A DNA stretch of 8,884 nucleotides from contig SFJQ01000066.1 in the NCBI GenBank assembly GCA_004555855.1, forward strand, positions 1 to 8,884, written 5' to 3'. Shown piece after piece: positions 1 to 7,590 of this stretch (within the stretch, counting starts at the first letter, position 1; the number at the start of each line of letters is the position of its first letter). The notes beneath the pieces are model-generated. The model made no database searches, had not been told where the DNA came from, and saw only the letters and a list, made by a program, of their open reading frames with translations. Position numbers and translations under genes: made by a program. The stretch comes from [Eubacterium] saphenum (GTDB lineage Bacteria > Bacillota > Clostridia > Oscillospirales > Ruminococcaceae).

Positions 1-1703
1 AGCTTGACATCGGTTTCCGCGTCTTTTATACCGCAGGAATCGTAGAACTTGTGGAAAATCTGTGCAAGCTCATAGACATATTTTGTGAGTTTAAACGGAG
101 AGTATTCCTTTGCCGCTTCGTTTATAAGCTCGGGATATTCGGCGATTTTGCGGATAAGCGCTTTTTCCTCATCAGCCGTGAAAACAAGCGCTTCGCCGTT
201 GTATTTCACGCCGTCCTCGGCTTGTTTTTCGAGAACGCGGCAAATTCTCGCGTGAGCGTACTGAACGTAGAAAACGGGGTTTTTGGAGCTTTCCTCAACC
301 GCCAAATCCAAATCGAAATCAAGGTGAGTGTTCGCGTCGCGGAGGTTGAAGAAGAAACGCGCGTTGTCAATCGGCACTTCGTCGAGGAGAGTTGCCAGCG
401 TAATCGCTTTTCCCGAACGCTTCGAGAGCTTAATCGGCTTGCCGTCGCTCACGAGCATAACCATCTGGCAGATAACCACGTCAAGGCGCTTCTCGTCAAT
501 GCCCATCGCTTGCAGGCAAATTCTCATTCTCTTGACATAACCGTGGTGGTCTGCGCCGAGAACATCGATTGCCTTATCGTAGTTTCTTGTGACGAGCTTG
601 TTGTAGTGGTAAGCGATATCGGGGACAATGTAAGTAGGGAAGCCGTTTGAGCGCACAAGAACGAAATCTTGCTCACCCCCAAAGTCGGTCGCTCTGAGCC
701 ACAGCGCGCCGTCCTTTTCGTAGGTGTGTCCGCCTTTTTTGAGGTGCTCGATAACCTCGGAAACCGCGCCGCTGTTGTGCAGAGTGCTTTCCTTGAACCA
801 GTTGTCGTACTTTATGCGATATTTGAGCAAATCCGTTTCGAGAATTTTTTCGTTAATCGGGAGCGCGTACTCGACAAGCGCTTTCTTGCGCTCGTCCTCG
901 GGGTTTTCGGAGAGCGCTTTCCCGCCGAATTTATCGTAATAATTCTTCGCGTGTTCGATGATATCAACTCCGAGATAAACGTCCTCGGGCATATAAAACG
1001 GGTCGTTTTTATCGGCAGGCTTTTCCTCGGTATCGGAAACGGTTCTCGCGAAAATCTCACGGCAAAGCGCTTCGTTATCGGAAATTTCGTTCATCAGAGC
1101 CTGTCCTGCGTCCGAGCAGAGCTGAAGATAGCGCAAATCCAGCGATTTACCGAACTTTGCAACCTGATTTCCCGCGTCGTTTACATAAAACTCGCGGTCG
1201 GCTTTGAAGCCCGCTTCCTCGAGAAGCGAAGCAAGACAGTCGCCGATAGCGCCGCCGCGCGCGTTTCCGATGTGCATAGGTCCTGTCGGATTTGCCGAAA
1301 CAAATTCCACAAGAACGCGCTTTCCGTTGCCGAGATTGGTTTTTCCGTAATCCGCGCCGAGCGAAATCGTTTCGCTGACAACTTCATCGTACCAGCTGTC
1401 GCCGAGGAAAAAGTTGAGGAAACCCGGTCCCGCAAGCTCGATTTTCCCGAAAAGCGTGCCTTTAAGCTCGATTGCGTCCTTAATCATTTCGCCGAGCGCG
1501 CGGGGGTTGGTTTTGAGCGTTTTCGCGGATACAAGCGCGGCGTTCGCGGAGAAATCGCCGTGCGCGTTGTCGGCAGGCACGGTCACGGAAAACGCGGGGA
1601 GCGGTTCCGCGGGGATTTTTCCCTCGGCAACAAGCGCCCCCAGCGCCTTCAGAATTATTTCGGTAATCTCGGATTTTGCTTCTTCAACTGCGTTGTAATA
1701 CAT
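1..1703 (-). CDS. argS: Arginyl-tRNA synthetase, C-terminus cut by window edge
   Basis: Class I aminoacyl-tRNA synthetase that charges tRNA-Arg with arginine in the cytoplasm. The reading frame is open from an ATG at 1703 to the left edge, giving 567 residues with no stop. The N-terminal Arg-specific tRNA-binding domain spans about residues 1-115. The HIGH motif is HIGN at 144-147, inside the ArgS-typical context SANPTGPMHIGNARG. The KMSKS-type loop is KLSKR at 425-429, and the C-terminal helical anticodon-binding (DALR) domain begins near 470. From the usual family length, roughly 20-30 residues should be missing. The start is set by an AGTGAGG ribosome-binding site that overlaps the stop of the DUF1934 gene 14 bases upstream. 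It is the third gene of the ddl unit. The order DUF1934-argS matches ywiB-argS in Bacillus subtilis. No T-box precedes it. Identification is secure. Confidence 0.97.
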   Translation of the reverse strand, partial: MYYNAVEEAKSEITEIILKALGALVAEGKIPAEPLPAFSVTVPADNAHGDFSANAALVSAKTLKTNPRALGEMIKDAIELKGTLFGKIELAGPGFLNFFLGDSWYDEVVSETISLGADYGKTNLGNGKRVLVEFVSANPTGPMHIGNARGGAIGDCLASLLEEAGFKADREFYVNDAGNQVAKFGKSLDLRYLQLCSDAGQALMNEISDNEALCREIFARTVSDTEEKPADKNDPFYMPEDVYLGVDIIEHAKNYYDKFGGKALSENPEDERKKALVEYALPINEKILETDLLKYRIKYDNWFKESTLHNSGAVSEVIEHLKKGGHTYEKDGALWLRATDFGGEQDFVLVRSNGFPTYIVPDIAYHYNKLVTRNYDKAIDVLGADHHGYVKRMRICLQAMGIDEKRLDVVICQMVMLVSDGKPIKLSKRSGKAITLATLLDEVPIDNARFFFNLRDANTHLDFDLDLAVEESSKNPVFYVQYAHARICRVLEKQAEDGVKYNGEALVFTADEEKALIRKIAEYPELINEAAKEYSPFKLTKYVYELAQIFHKFYDSCGIKDAETDVK

Positions 1704-1717
1704 TTTTTATCCTCACT

Positions 1718-2131
1718 TTACATTTTTACGTTTATCGTTATTTCGTTTTCGGCCATCAGCCCGCCGTTCACGTCAATCGTGTATTTCAGATGAACTTTCC
1801 CGCCGTTTTCGTTAAGCTCGGGCTTCAGCTCATCTGTGGTTATTCCGACCATACAGTCGCCGAACTCCGTGCCGTAGTGGCAGAAGTGGCGGGTTTTGTT
1901 CTCGAAAATCAGGCTGGAAAAGGTTGTGCCCGTGCGGGTGAGCGTCATCATCTTGTCGTCGATACGCATCTGAACGTGGCTTCCTTCGTAGCCCGTTGCC
2001 TCGCTCTCGTCATAATCGATGAAGAACGAGCCTTTGTGAAGGCGAAATTCGCCCTTTGTAAACAGCTCCGACTCGTCGGTGAACCCATCGGCAGTCTGCT
2101 TGATGTTTAAAATAATCGAACAATTATCCAA
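1718..2131 (-). CDS. DUF1934 (YwiB-like) beta-barrel protein
   Basis: A 137-residue protein of the DUF1934 family, whose B. subtilis member is YwiB, a small beta-barrel of unknown function. Family hallmarks seen here are a YEG segment near residue 48, the LTRTG strand near 64-68, HYGTEFGDCMVG near 85-96 and the NGGKVHLKY strand near 109-117. There is no signal peptide or membrane segment, so it should be cytoplasmic. The start codon is TTG at 2131. It is chosen because a GGAG ribosome-binding site sits 7 bases upstream and no ATG lies nearby in frame. It begins 20 bases after the ddl stop and ends 14 bases before argS, so it is almost certainly cotranscribed with both. The conserved link to argS suggests a role near translation, but none is established. 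Family call is confident; function is unknown. Confidence 0.88.
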   Translation of the reverse strand: MDNCSIILNIKQTADGFTDESELFTKGEFRLHKGSFFIDYDESEATGYEGSHVQMRIDDKMMTLTRTGTTFSSLIFENKTRHFCHYGTEFGDCMVGITTDELKPELNENGGKVHLKYTIDVNGGLMAENEITINVKM

Positions 2132-2138
2132 AGTATTT

Positions 2139-2142
2139 CTCC
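2139..2142 (-). promoter_or_regulatory. Ribosome-binding site fixing the TTG start of the DUF1934 gene
   Basis: GGAG on the minus strand, 7 bases ahead of the TTG at 2131-2129. The spacing is ideal and supports the non-ATG start. Confidence 0.7.
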
Positions 2143-2151
2143 GTTTTCCTG

Positions 2152-3207
2152 TTATTCCATAGCAAGCTGAATGAGCCTGTCGAGCAGTGCGGGATAGGAA
2201 ATCCCCATATTTTCCATCAGCTTGGGGTACATACTGATAGGCGTGAAGCCGGGGATTGTGTTGATTTCGTTGAGGATAATCTCCTCGTCATTCACGAAAA
2301 AGTCAACTCTCGACATTCCTCCGCACCCGCAAGCTTTGTACGCCTTTTTGGCGATTTCGCGCAGTTTTTCGGTCTGCTCGGGGGAAATCTTCGCAGGGAT
2401 ATCCAGCACGGATGTTCCGTTTTTGTACTTCGCGTCATAATCGTAAAAGCCCTCTGCGGGGGTGATTTGTCCGGGGATAGAAGCGAGCAGGTCGCCGATA
2501 TTTCCGAGAACCGCGCACTCGACTTCCTTTCCGATGATTTCTTTCTCAACAACAGCTTTCGTGCCGTGTGCAAAAGCCACTTTAAGTCCCGCTTTCAGCT
2601 CCTCGGCATTTTCCGCGCGCGAAACGCCGACCGATGAACCCGCGCAGGCAGGCTTTATGTAGACGGGATAGCCGAGTTTTTCTTCAACAAGCTCGGTTGA
2701 CCTTGCCATATCCTCGAGCGACAGCCGGCAAAGCGTGACATAGGGCGCGGTTTTTATTCCCGCAGCGTCAAGCAGACGGTGAGTAACCGATTTGTCCATA
2801 CAAGCTGCCGATGAAGTCATATCGCAGCCAACGCAGGGGATACCGCTCAATTGGCAAAGCCCCTGAATTGAGCCGTCCTCGCCGTTCATTCCGTGCAGAA
2901 CAGGGAAAACCGCGTCAACCTTTCGCAGATACGCCTCGTCGTTGCCCATAACGATAAAGCCCTTGTGGAGCGCGTCGGGGCTTAAAACCGCCGTGCAGCA
3001 GTCGGGGTTGTTCTCCCATTCGCCTGTTTTTATATCCTCGTATTCGCCGGGATAATACATCCAGTGACCTTTTTTTGTAATTCCTACACAAATTACATCA
3101 TATTTATCGGCAGGAATATTTGTAAGCACCGAGTATGCCGAAATCAGTGAAATCTCGTGTTCGCTTGATACTCCCCCAAAAAGCACCGCTATTTTCTGTT
3201 TAGCCAT
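2152..3207 (-). CDS. ddl: D-alanine--D-alanine ligase
   Basis: ATP-grasp enzyme that joins two D-alanines in the cytoplasm to make the dipeptide ending of the peptidoglycan stem peptide, the substrate for MurF. At 351 residues it is in the range of the longer DdlA/VanA-type proteins rather than the shorter DdlB of about 306. Motifs: N-terminal LFGGVSSEHEIS at 9-20, with E16 matching the D-Ala-binding Glu15 of E. coli DdlB; HGMNGEDG at 105-112; the ATP-grasp lysine segment YIKPACAGSSVGVS at 183-196; the omega loop FYDYDAKY at 254-261; and the Mg/ATP segment EINTIPGFTPISMYP at 314-328. Y261 matches DdlB Tyr216. Depsipeptide ligases of the Leuconostoc type have Phe there and VanA-type enzymes differ in this loop, so D-Ala-D-Ala specificity is expected. 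The ATG at 3207 follows AGGCAGG. It is the first gene of the ddl-DUF1934-argS unit, behind its own promoter. Confidence 0.97.
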   Translation of the reverse strand: MAKQKIAVLFGGVSSEHEISLISAYSVLTNIPADKYDVICVGITKKGHWMYYPGEYEDIKTGEWENNPDCCTAVLSPDALHKGFIVMGNDEAYLRKVDAVFPVLHGMNGEDGSIQGLCQLSGIPCVGCDMTSSAACMDKSVTHRLLDAAGIKTAPYVTLCRLSLEDMARSTELVEEKLGYPVYIKPACAGSSVGVSRAENAEELKAGLKVAFAHGTKAVVEKEIIGKEVECAVLGNIGDLLASIPGQITPAEGFYDYDAKYKNGTSVLDIPAKISPEQTEKLREIAKKAYKACGCGGMSRVDFFVNDEEIILNEINTIPGFTPISMYPKLMENMGISYPALLDRLIQLAME

Positions 3208-3261
3208 AATGACCTGCCTTTCTGTATCTGCGGATTATACCCGCACAATTACTCAAATTAC

Positions 3262-3290
3262 ATTATACCACAAATGCTATTGAATTTCAA
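3262..3290 (-). promoter_or_regulatory. SigA-type promoter of the ddl unit
   Basis: On the minus strand, the -35 TTGAAA (3290-3285) and the -10 TATAAT (3267-3262) are separated by exactly 17 bases. A TG one base ahead of the -10 makes it an extended -10. Transcription should start near 3255, leaving a leader of about 48 bases before ddl. That is too short for a T-box or most riboswitches. Confidence 0.87.
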
Positions 3291-3333
3291 GGGGAAAACT
3301 GTCGTTTTAAGGAAATAGTATGAAACTTTTTAC

Positions 3334-3361
3334 AAAAAAGCGCTCCCCTTATGAGGAGCGC
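3334..3361 (-). terminator. Rho-independent terminator after the MetRS-like gene
   Basis: Minus-strand hairpin with a perfect 7-bp stem, GCGCTCC (3361-3355) paired with GGAGCGC (3346-3340), an 8-base loop and a run of six T. It begins 5 bases after the stop codon and closes the secG-rnr-MetRS unit ahead of the ddl promoter. Confidence 0.9.
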
Positions 3362-3366
3362 GTAAT

Positions 3367-5379
3367 TTATTCACCGTCCGAGGAAAGCTGACTCTGATGT
3401 TTTGTGAAGAAGTCAACTCTCGGCTCGAGGAATTTGAGCTTGTGGTCTTTGCCGCCCGTGAAATCGGAGAGCGTGTCAAAAATTCTGTCCCAGCTCCAGA
3501 AATCATTGCCGAGCTGCAAGTACTCCAAAATCATCTCGGTACCTGCGGGCGCCATCGGGTGAAGCAGAACGGCAGCGGTTCTTATCATGTGGAACACGTT
3601 TATCAGAGCGGCACGGCGCGCTTCGTTGTCGTCGGCTTTGTCTGCGTCACCGAGTACCTTTGACGAGTATTTCGACATTTTTCTGATATAGCTGTCGAGA
3701 ACGTAGGTTGCCTGATGGAACTCAAAGCGGTACATAAAGCGCTCGTAATCGAGAACAGCTTTCTTCGCTTCGGCAAGAATTTCCTCGGAAACCTCGCCCA
3801 CGGGCATAATTCCGTCAAAATACTTCTGAACGGTGTAGAAGCAGGTTCTGATAACGCGGTTGTACACGTTCGAGAGCAAAAATCCGTCCTTAACCACGGG
3901 GTCGGGGTCTTCGGGATTTGCCGTGGGATTGTAGGGCTTGGGCATAAAGCTTACGCTGTGCTGTCCCAGACCTAAGCCGAGGAAGTGCATACGAAGCTGC
4001 TCGGGGGTGTAGAAATCCAGCAAATCCGCAGCCATAGGCGGCTTGATTGCGCCGGAGCTTGACGCTTTTTTATCGAGGAAGAGAATGTGGTTGTTCGCGC
4101 AGAGTATGGGCAGCTGCATTTCGCCGTCTGCGGGATTTACGGTATTTTCGCCCTTTTGCAGCGCGATAAACATACCCATTTCCGCAACGCCGTAGAAGTA
4201 GATATTGTCCGCGCCGATAAACTGATAAACCTGCGCGTCCTTGCTGCACCAAAAATCCTTCCAGTCGTCCATATCGCGTCCCTTTGCCTCAAGCGCGGCT
4301 TTAGTGAACGAAATCGGCGCCCAGAGGCTCTCGGGCCAAACCCAGACGGTGAGCTGTTCCTCGTTTTCAAGGATAGGCGCTTTTACGCCCCACTCGATGT
4401 TGCCGGTAAGTCTGAACGGAACGAGCGTTTTTCCCGTGCGATAGCGTATGCCGTTTGCCGAGAGAATTTCGCAAGCCTTGTTCATCTCGTCCAGTTCCTT
4501 AAACGCGATGGTAAACGAAGGCTTTTTCTTCTCCTCGAGGAACTCGTGCTCGGGCATCTGTGATTTTACTTTCTCATACTGTTCAAGCAGCTCGTTTTTG
4601 ATGTGGATAACGGGGTCTGCGAGGAACTCGGAAATAGTGCTGGAAACGAGTTTTCTGACGTTTTTCTGCTTGGAGATGTTCGCGGAGTACTCCTTAAGTA
4701 GCTTGTTGTAAGACGGCAAATCGAAGTACCAGTTCTCGACGTCCTTCATAATGGGAGTTTCGCCGGTGAGGGTACTCTTCGGGTCGATAAGATTTTCGGG
4801 CATATACTGGTGACCGAGGTCGCACTCGTCCGCGTAGCCCTTTTCGCTCTGGCAGCCGTCAACGGGGCATTTTCCGACAACCTGCCGTCCGTTTAAGAAA
4901 CAGCCCGCCTTTTCATCGAAGAACTGCTTGGTGACAATCTTTCTGAGGTGACCGTTTTCGTAGAGTCTGCGGATAAACTTGTCGGTTACATCATCGTGAA
5001 TTTCCGCGGTTCTGCCAAGCCCCGAAGCGCCGAACATATCAAGGCTTATCAGATAATCATCGAGGGTTTTCTTCTGCGCGTCGTGATTTTCCTTGACGAA
5101 ATCCTTGATTGTGCCGGTGAAGCCGTGTTCCTCGCAGAGTTTGCGGTAACTTTCCGCGATAGGCGAGCCGTAGCAGTCGGTTCCCGACACGAAAATAACG
5201 TTCTCCGAGCCTATTCTGTCGCGGAGAAATCTCGCGTAGCAGTCCGCGAAAACAAACACGCCGCCGATGTGCCCGAAATGGAGTTTCTTGTTGCCGTAGG
5301 GCATACCGCCCGTGATAATCGCTCTTTTGGGGAACTCGGGACGCGGAATTTCGTGAAATTCCTTTTTGTTGTCAGACAT
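3367..5379 (-). CDS. Divergent methionyl-tRNA synthetase-like class I aminoacyl-tRNA ligase
   Basis: A 670-residue class I synthetase of the MetRS type. Seen in order: nucleotide-binding start GGMPYGNKKLHFGH at 24-37 (HIGH = HFGH); VSGTDCYGSP at 64-73, with D68 matching the amino-group-binding Asp52 of E. coli; a zinc-knuckle-like region with C160, C171, C176, C186 and H190; FDLPS at 219-223; an extra segment at about 252-322; NIEWGVKAP at 327-335; FIGADNIYFY at 387-396; a degenerate KMSKS loop KASSS at 438-442; and a helical anticodon-binding domain from about 500. N507 and R511 match E. coli Asn391 and Arg395, and Y571 sits where Trp461 is expected. There is no C-terminal EMAPII-type domain. 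By-eye alignment shows methionine-pocket changes: L13 to M26, Y260 to P355, H301 to Y396, W305 to E400. The ATG at 5379 lies 6 bases after the rnr stop behind AAAGGA, so it is cotranscribed with rnr. It may be the organism's MetRS or a paralog with another substrate; the window cannot decide. Confidence 0.85.
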   Translation of the reverse strand: MSDNKKEFHEIPRPEFPKRAIITGGMPYGNKKLHFGHIGGVFVFADCYARFLRDRIGSENVIFVSGTDCYGSPIAESYRKLCEEHGFTGTIKDFVKENHDAQKKTLDDYLISLDMFGASGLGRTAEIHDDVTDKFIRRLYENGHLRKIVTKQFFDEKAGCFLNGRQVVGKCPVDGCQSEKGYADECDLGHQYMPENLIDPKSTLTGETPIMKDVENWYFDLPSYNKLLKEYSANISKQKNVRKLVSSTISEFLADPVIHIKNELLEQYEKVKSQMPEHEFLEEKKKPSFTIAFKELDEMNKACEILSANGIRYRTGKTLVPFRLTGNIEWGVKAPILENEEQLTVWVWPESLWAPISFTKAALEAKGRDMDDWKDFWCSKDAQVYQFIGADNIYFYGVAEMGMFIALQKGENTVNPADGEMQLPILCANNHILFLDKKASSSGAIKPPMAADLLDFYTPEQLRMHFLGLGLGQHSVSFMPKPYNPTANPEDPDPVVKDGFLLSNVYNRVIRTCFYTVQKYFDGIMPVGEVSEEILAEAKKAVLDYERFMYRFEFHQATYVLDSYIRKMSKYSSKVLGDADKADDNEARRAALINVFHMIRTAAVLLHPMAPAGTEMILEYLQLGNDFWSWDRIFDTLSDFTGGKDHKLKFLEPRVDFFTKHQSQLSSDGE

Positions 5380-5385
5380 TTTCTA

Positions 5386-7530
5386 TCAATCCTTTCCTTC
5401 TGTATCTACACCTGTATTATTAGCAAAATCGAAGTCAATGAAACCGCCGTTCACGCTGACCGATTCGCATTTTATTCTTACTTTATCGCCGACTGTGTAC
5501 AGCTTTCCGTTGGGCGCGCCTGTCAGAATAACGCCGTGTGCAACGTCATAGTCGCCCGCAGGGAGCTTCGCTACGGAAATCATACCCTCGACCGTGTTGT
5601 CAAGGCAAACGAAAATTCCGCTCGGGGAAACGCCCGAGATAATTCCGTCAAATTCCTCGCCGATGTGCTTTTTCATATACTCAGCCATATAGAAATTCTC
5701 GCATTCGCGCTCGCATTTGACAGCGGAAAGCTCGGTTACGCTGGCACGCTGAGCGTTCTCGAAAGCGAATTTCTCGAACTTCTTGACCATTTTCTCGTTG
5801 GAGAGCGCATAAACGTAATCTGTGAGAATGCGGTGAATTGACAGGTCGGCAAGTCTGCGGATAGGGGAGGTGAAGTGCGCGTATTCGGGCATAACCAAGC
5901 CGTAGTGACCGAGCGGCTGGTCGGAATATTTCGCTTTCATCATCGTCCGCAGCACGATTTTGTTGATAACCGAGTACTTTTCGGTATCCTTTGCGTCACG
6001 GAGAACCTTTGCCAAATCGGCAGCGGTTGACTTTTCGTTTATGCCCTCGGGATTAACGCCGAGCGCGGTTAAAGTATCGCCGAGCGTGAGGAGTTTTTCC
6101 TCGGCGGGCGGCTCGTGGACGCGGTAAACGAATGGAAATTCTTCCTTCATCGCGAGAGAAGCCGCCGCGTTGTTCGCCATCAGCATAAATTCCTCTATAA
6201 CCTTTTCCGCAGTTCCTCGCTCGCGCGGCTTTACGTCAACGCAAACGCCGTTTTCATCGGTAATGATTTTAGCTTCAACGGTATCGATTTCGGGAGCGCC
6301 GCGGTTTACGCGGTTTTTCTCCAGAGTTGCCGCAAGCTCGACCATAACCGGAATTTTATCAATAACCCGCGCGTATTTTTCCTTGATTTGCTCGTCTGCC
6401 GTGCCGTCGATAATTTTGTTCACCTCGGAATACACGCCCTTGACGCGGCTTCTGATAACGGTTTTCTCGAAACGGAACGAGTTGATTTTGCCGTTTTCCG
6501 CAACGTCCATAAGGCAGGAAAAAGCGAGCCTGTCAACGTTCGGATTGAGGGAGCAAATGCCGTTGGAAAGCTCTCTCGGGAGCATCGGAACGACTTGGTC
6601 TGCGTAGTAAATCGAAGTTCCGCGGTAAAACGCTTCCTTGTCGATAGCCGTGCCTTTTTTCACATAGTGCGAAACGTCCGCGATGTGAACGCCGAGTTTG
6701 TAGCCGTTTTCGGTGCGGGAAATGGAAATTGCGTCGTCGATGTCCTTGGTATCCGCGCCGTCGATGGTGAAAATCGGCTCGCCGCGCAAATCGAGTCTGC
6801 GGGCGATTTCGTCCTCGTCCGGTTCGTCGATATTGAGCTTCTGCGCCTCCGCTAGAACCTCGTCGGGGAACTCGGTATGAAGCCCGTTCACGAGCATATA
6901 AGCCTCTGCGCTTGCCTTTGCGTCCTCGGAAGAACCGAAGCTGTCCTCGATGCAAACGGTATGCTCATAGTGATGCGCGCCGCGCTTCTTAATCGAGAAC
7001 GCAACCTTGTCGCCGACCTTGAGCGGCTTTGAACCTGCTTTTGCGATAAACAGCGGCTCTGCGCACATTTTGTCGGGGAGAACCATCAGCCTGTTTCCCT
7101 CGGCAACGATAATTCCCGTCTGAAGCGCCCCGCTTTCCTCGAGAACCGCGAGAACAATCGCTTCCGCCGACCTGTCCTCATAAGCCTCAGCGGTTTTCAT
7201 CGCCAGCACAACATCGCCCGGAACAGCGCCGCGCAAATCCTTTCCGCGAACGAAAAATTCCTCAAAAATCTCGTCGGCGCCGCGGGTGATGAAGCCGGAT
7301 TTTGGGTTAATTCTGGAAACTCTCGCCGTGAAATAACGCTCGAAATCCTTGATTTTCCAGACGCCTTTTTTGTTGGACAAATCGCCGAATTTTTTCATCT
7401 CCGAAAGAGCCTGTTCGAGCTTTTTTGCATTTTTCTTGGTAATCCCGAGCTTTTTCACAAGCTCCTTCTCGGAAAGACCGTTTTCGTTTTCGTAGAGCGC
7501 TTTCAAAACGCTTATTTTAAGATTGTTCAT
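5386..7530 (-). CDS. rnr: Ribonuclease R (RNB-family 3'-5' exoribonuclease)
   Basis: Processive 3'-5' exoribonuclease that degrades structured RNA in the cytoplasm and acts in mRNA and rRNA quality control; in many bacteria it works with tmRNA-SmpB. The 714 residues fit the family's usual 700-800. Domains: N-terminal winged-helix-like region (about 4-60), cold-shock-type OB domains (about 65-200), the RNB catalytic domain (about 245-575) and a C-terminal S1 domain (about 624-702). The metal-binding aspartates lie in TIDGADTKDIDDA at 255-267: D257, D263, D265 and D266, matching E. coli D272, D278, D280 and D281. Other RNB signatures are HIADVSHYV at 282-290 and HFTSPIRRLADL at 552-563. The ATG at 7530 has a strong AGAGGAA site 5 bases upstream. 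It follows secG, as in many Firmicutes, but a hairpin terminator lies between them. The next gene begins 6 bases after its stop; smpB is not adjacent. Confidence 0.97.
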   Translation of the reverse strand: MNNLKISVLKALYENENGLSEKELVKKLGITKKNAKKLEQALSEMKKFGDLSNKKGVWKIKDFERYFTARVSRINPKSGFITRGADEIFEEFFVRGKDLRGAVPGDVVLAMKTAEAYEDRSAEAIVLAVLEESGALQTGIIVAEGNRLMVLPDKMCAEPLFIAKAGSKPLKVGDKVAFSIKKRGAHHYEHTVCIEDSFGSSEDAKASAEAYMLVNGLHTEFPDEVLAEAQKLNIDEPDEDEIARRLDLRGEPIFTIDGADTKDIDDAISISRTENGYKLGVHIADVSHYVKKGTAIDKEAFYRGTSIYYADQVVPMLPRELSNGICSLNPNVDRLAFSCLMDVAENGKINSFRFEKTVIRSRVKGVYSEVNKIIDGTADEQIKEKYARVIDKIPVMVELAATLEKNRVNRGAPEIDTVEAKIITDENGVCVDVKPRERGTAEKVIEEFMLMANNAAASLAMKEEFPFVYRVHEPPAEEKLLTLGDTLTALGVNPEGINEKSTAADLAKVLRDAKDTEKYSVINKIVLRTMMKAKYSDQPLGHYGLVMPEYAHFTSPIRRLADLSIHRILTDYVYALSNEKMVKKFEKFAFENAQRASVTELSAVKCERECENFYMAEYMKKHIGEEFDGIISGVSPSGIFVCLDNTVEGMISVAKLPAGDYDVAHGVILTGAPNGKLYTVGDKVRIKCESVSVNGGFIDFDFANNTGVDTEGKD

Positions 7531-7552
7531 AGAAATTCCTCTTTACTGCTTG

Positions 7553-7582
7553 AAAAAAACAGACAGACGAAAAGCCTGTCTG
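7553..7582 (-). terminator. Terminator-like hairpin between secG and rnr
   Basis: On the minus strand a perfect 7-bp stem, CAGACAG (7582-7576) with CTGTCTG (7566-7560), can be extended inward by a G-T and a C-G pair to a TTTTC loop. Seven T follow. The rnr ribosome-binding site begins only 10 bases after the T run, leaving no room for a separate promoter. It probably terminates part of the secG transcripts and lets the rest read through. The other strand also carries a T-rich run after the stem, so it could work both ways. Confidence 0.82.
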
Positions 7583-7590
7583 CTTATTTT

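Noticed and set aside
669..1793. 374-codon open frame on the plus strand opposite argS
   Set aside because: It is antisense to argS, whose protein is unmistakable; the translation resembles no family I know and has no ribosome-binding site. It reflects the GC-biased codons of the true gene.
3230..3244. A second TATAAT (3239-3234) in the ddl leader, inside a small inverted repeat GCGG...CCGC
   Set aside because: No -35 lies at proper spacing and the stem is only 4 bp, so I take it as chance rather than a second promoter or operator.
4948..5841. 297-codon open frame on the plus strand opposite the MetRS-like gene and rnr
   Set aside because: It spans the junction of two well-supported minus-strand genes and shows no recognisable motifs, so it is a shadow frame.
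6115..6855. 246-codon open frame on the plus strand opposite rnr
   Set aside because: It lies entirely antisense to the RNase R catalytic domain and lacks a promoter or ribosome-binding site.
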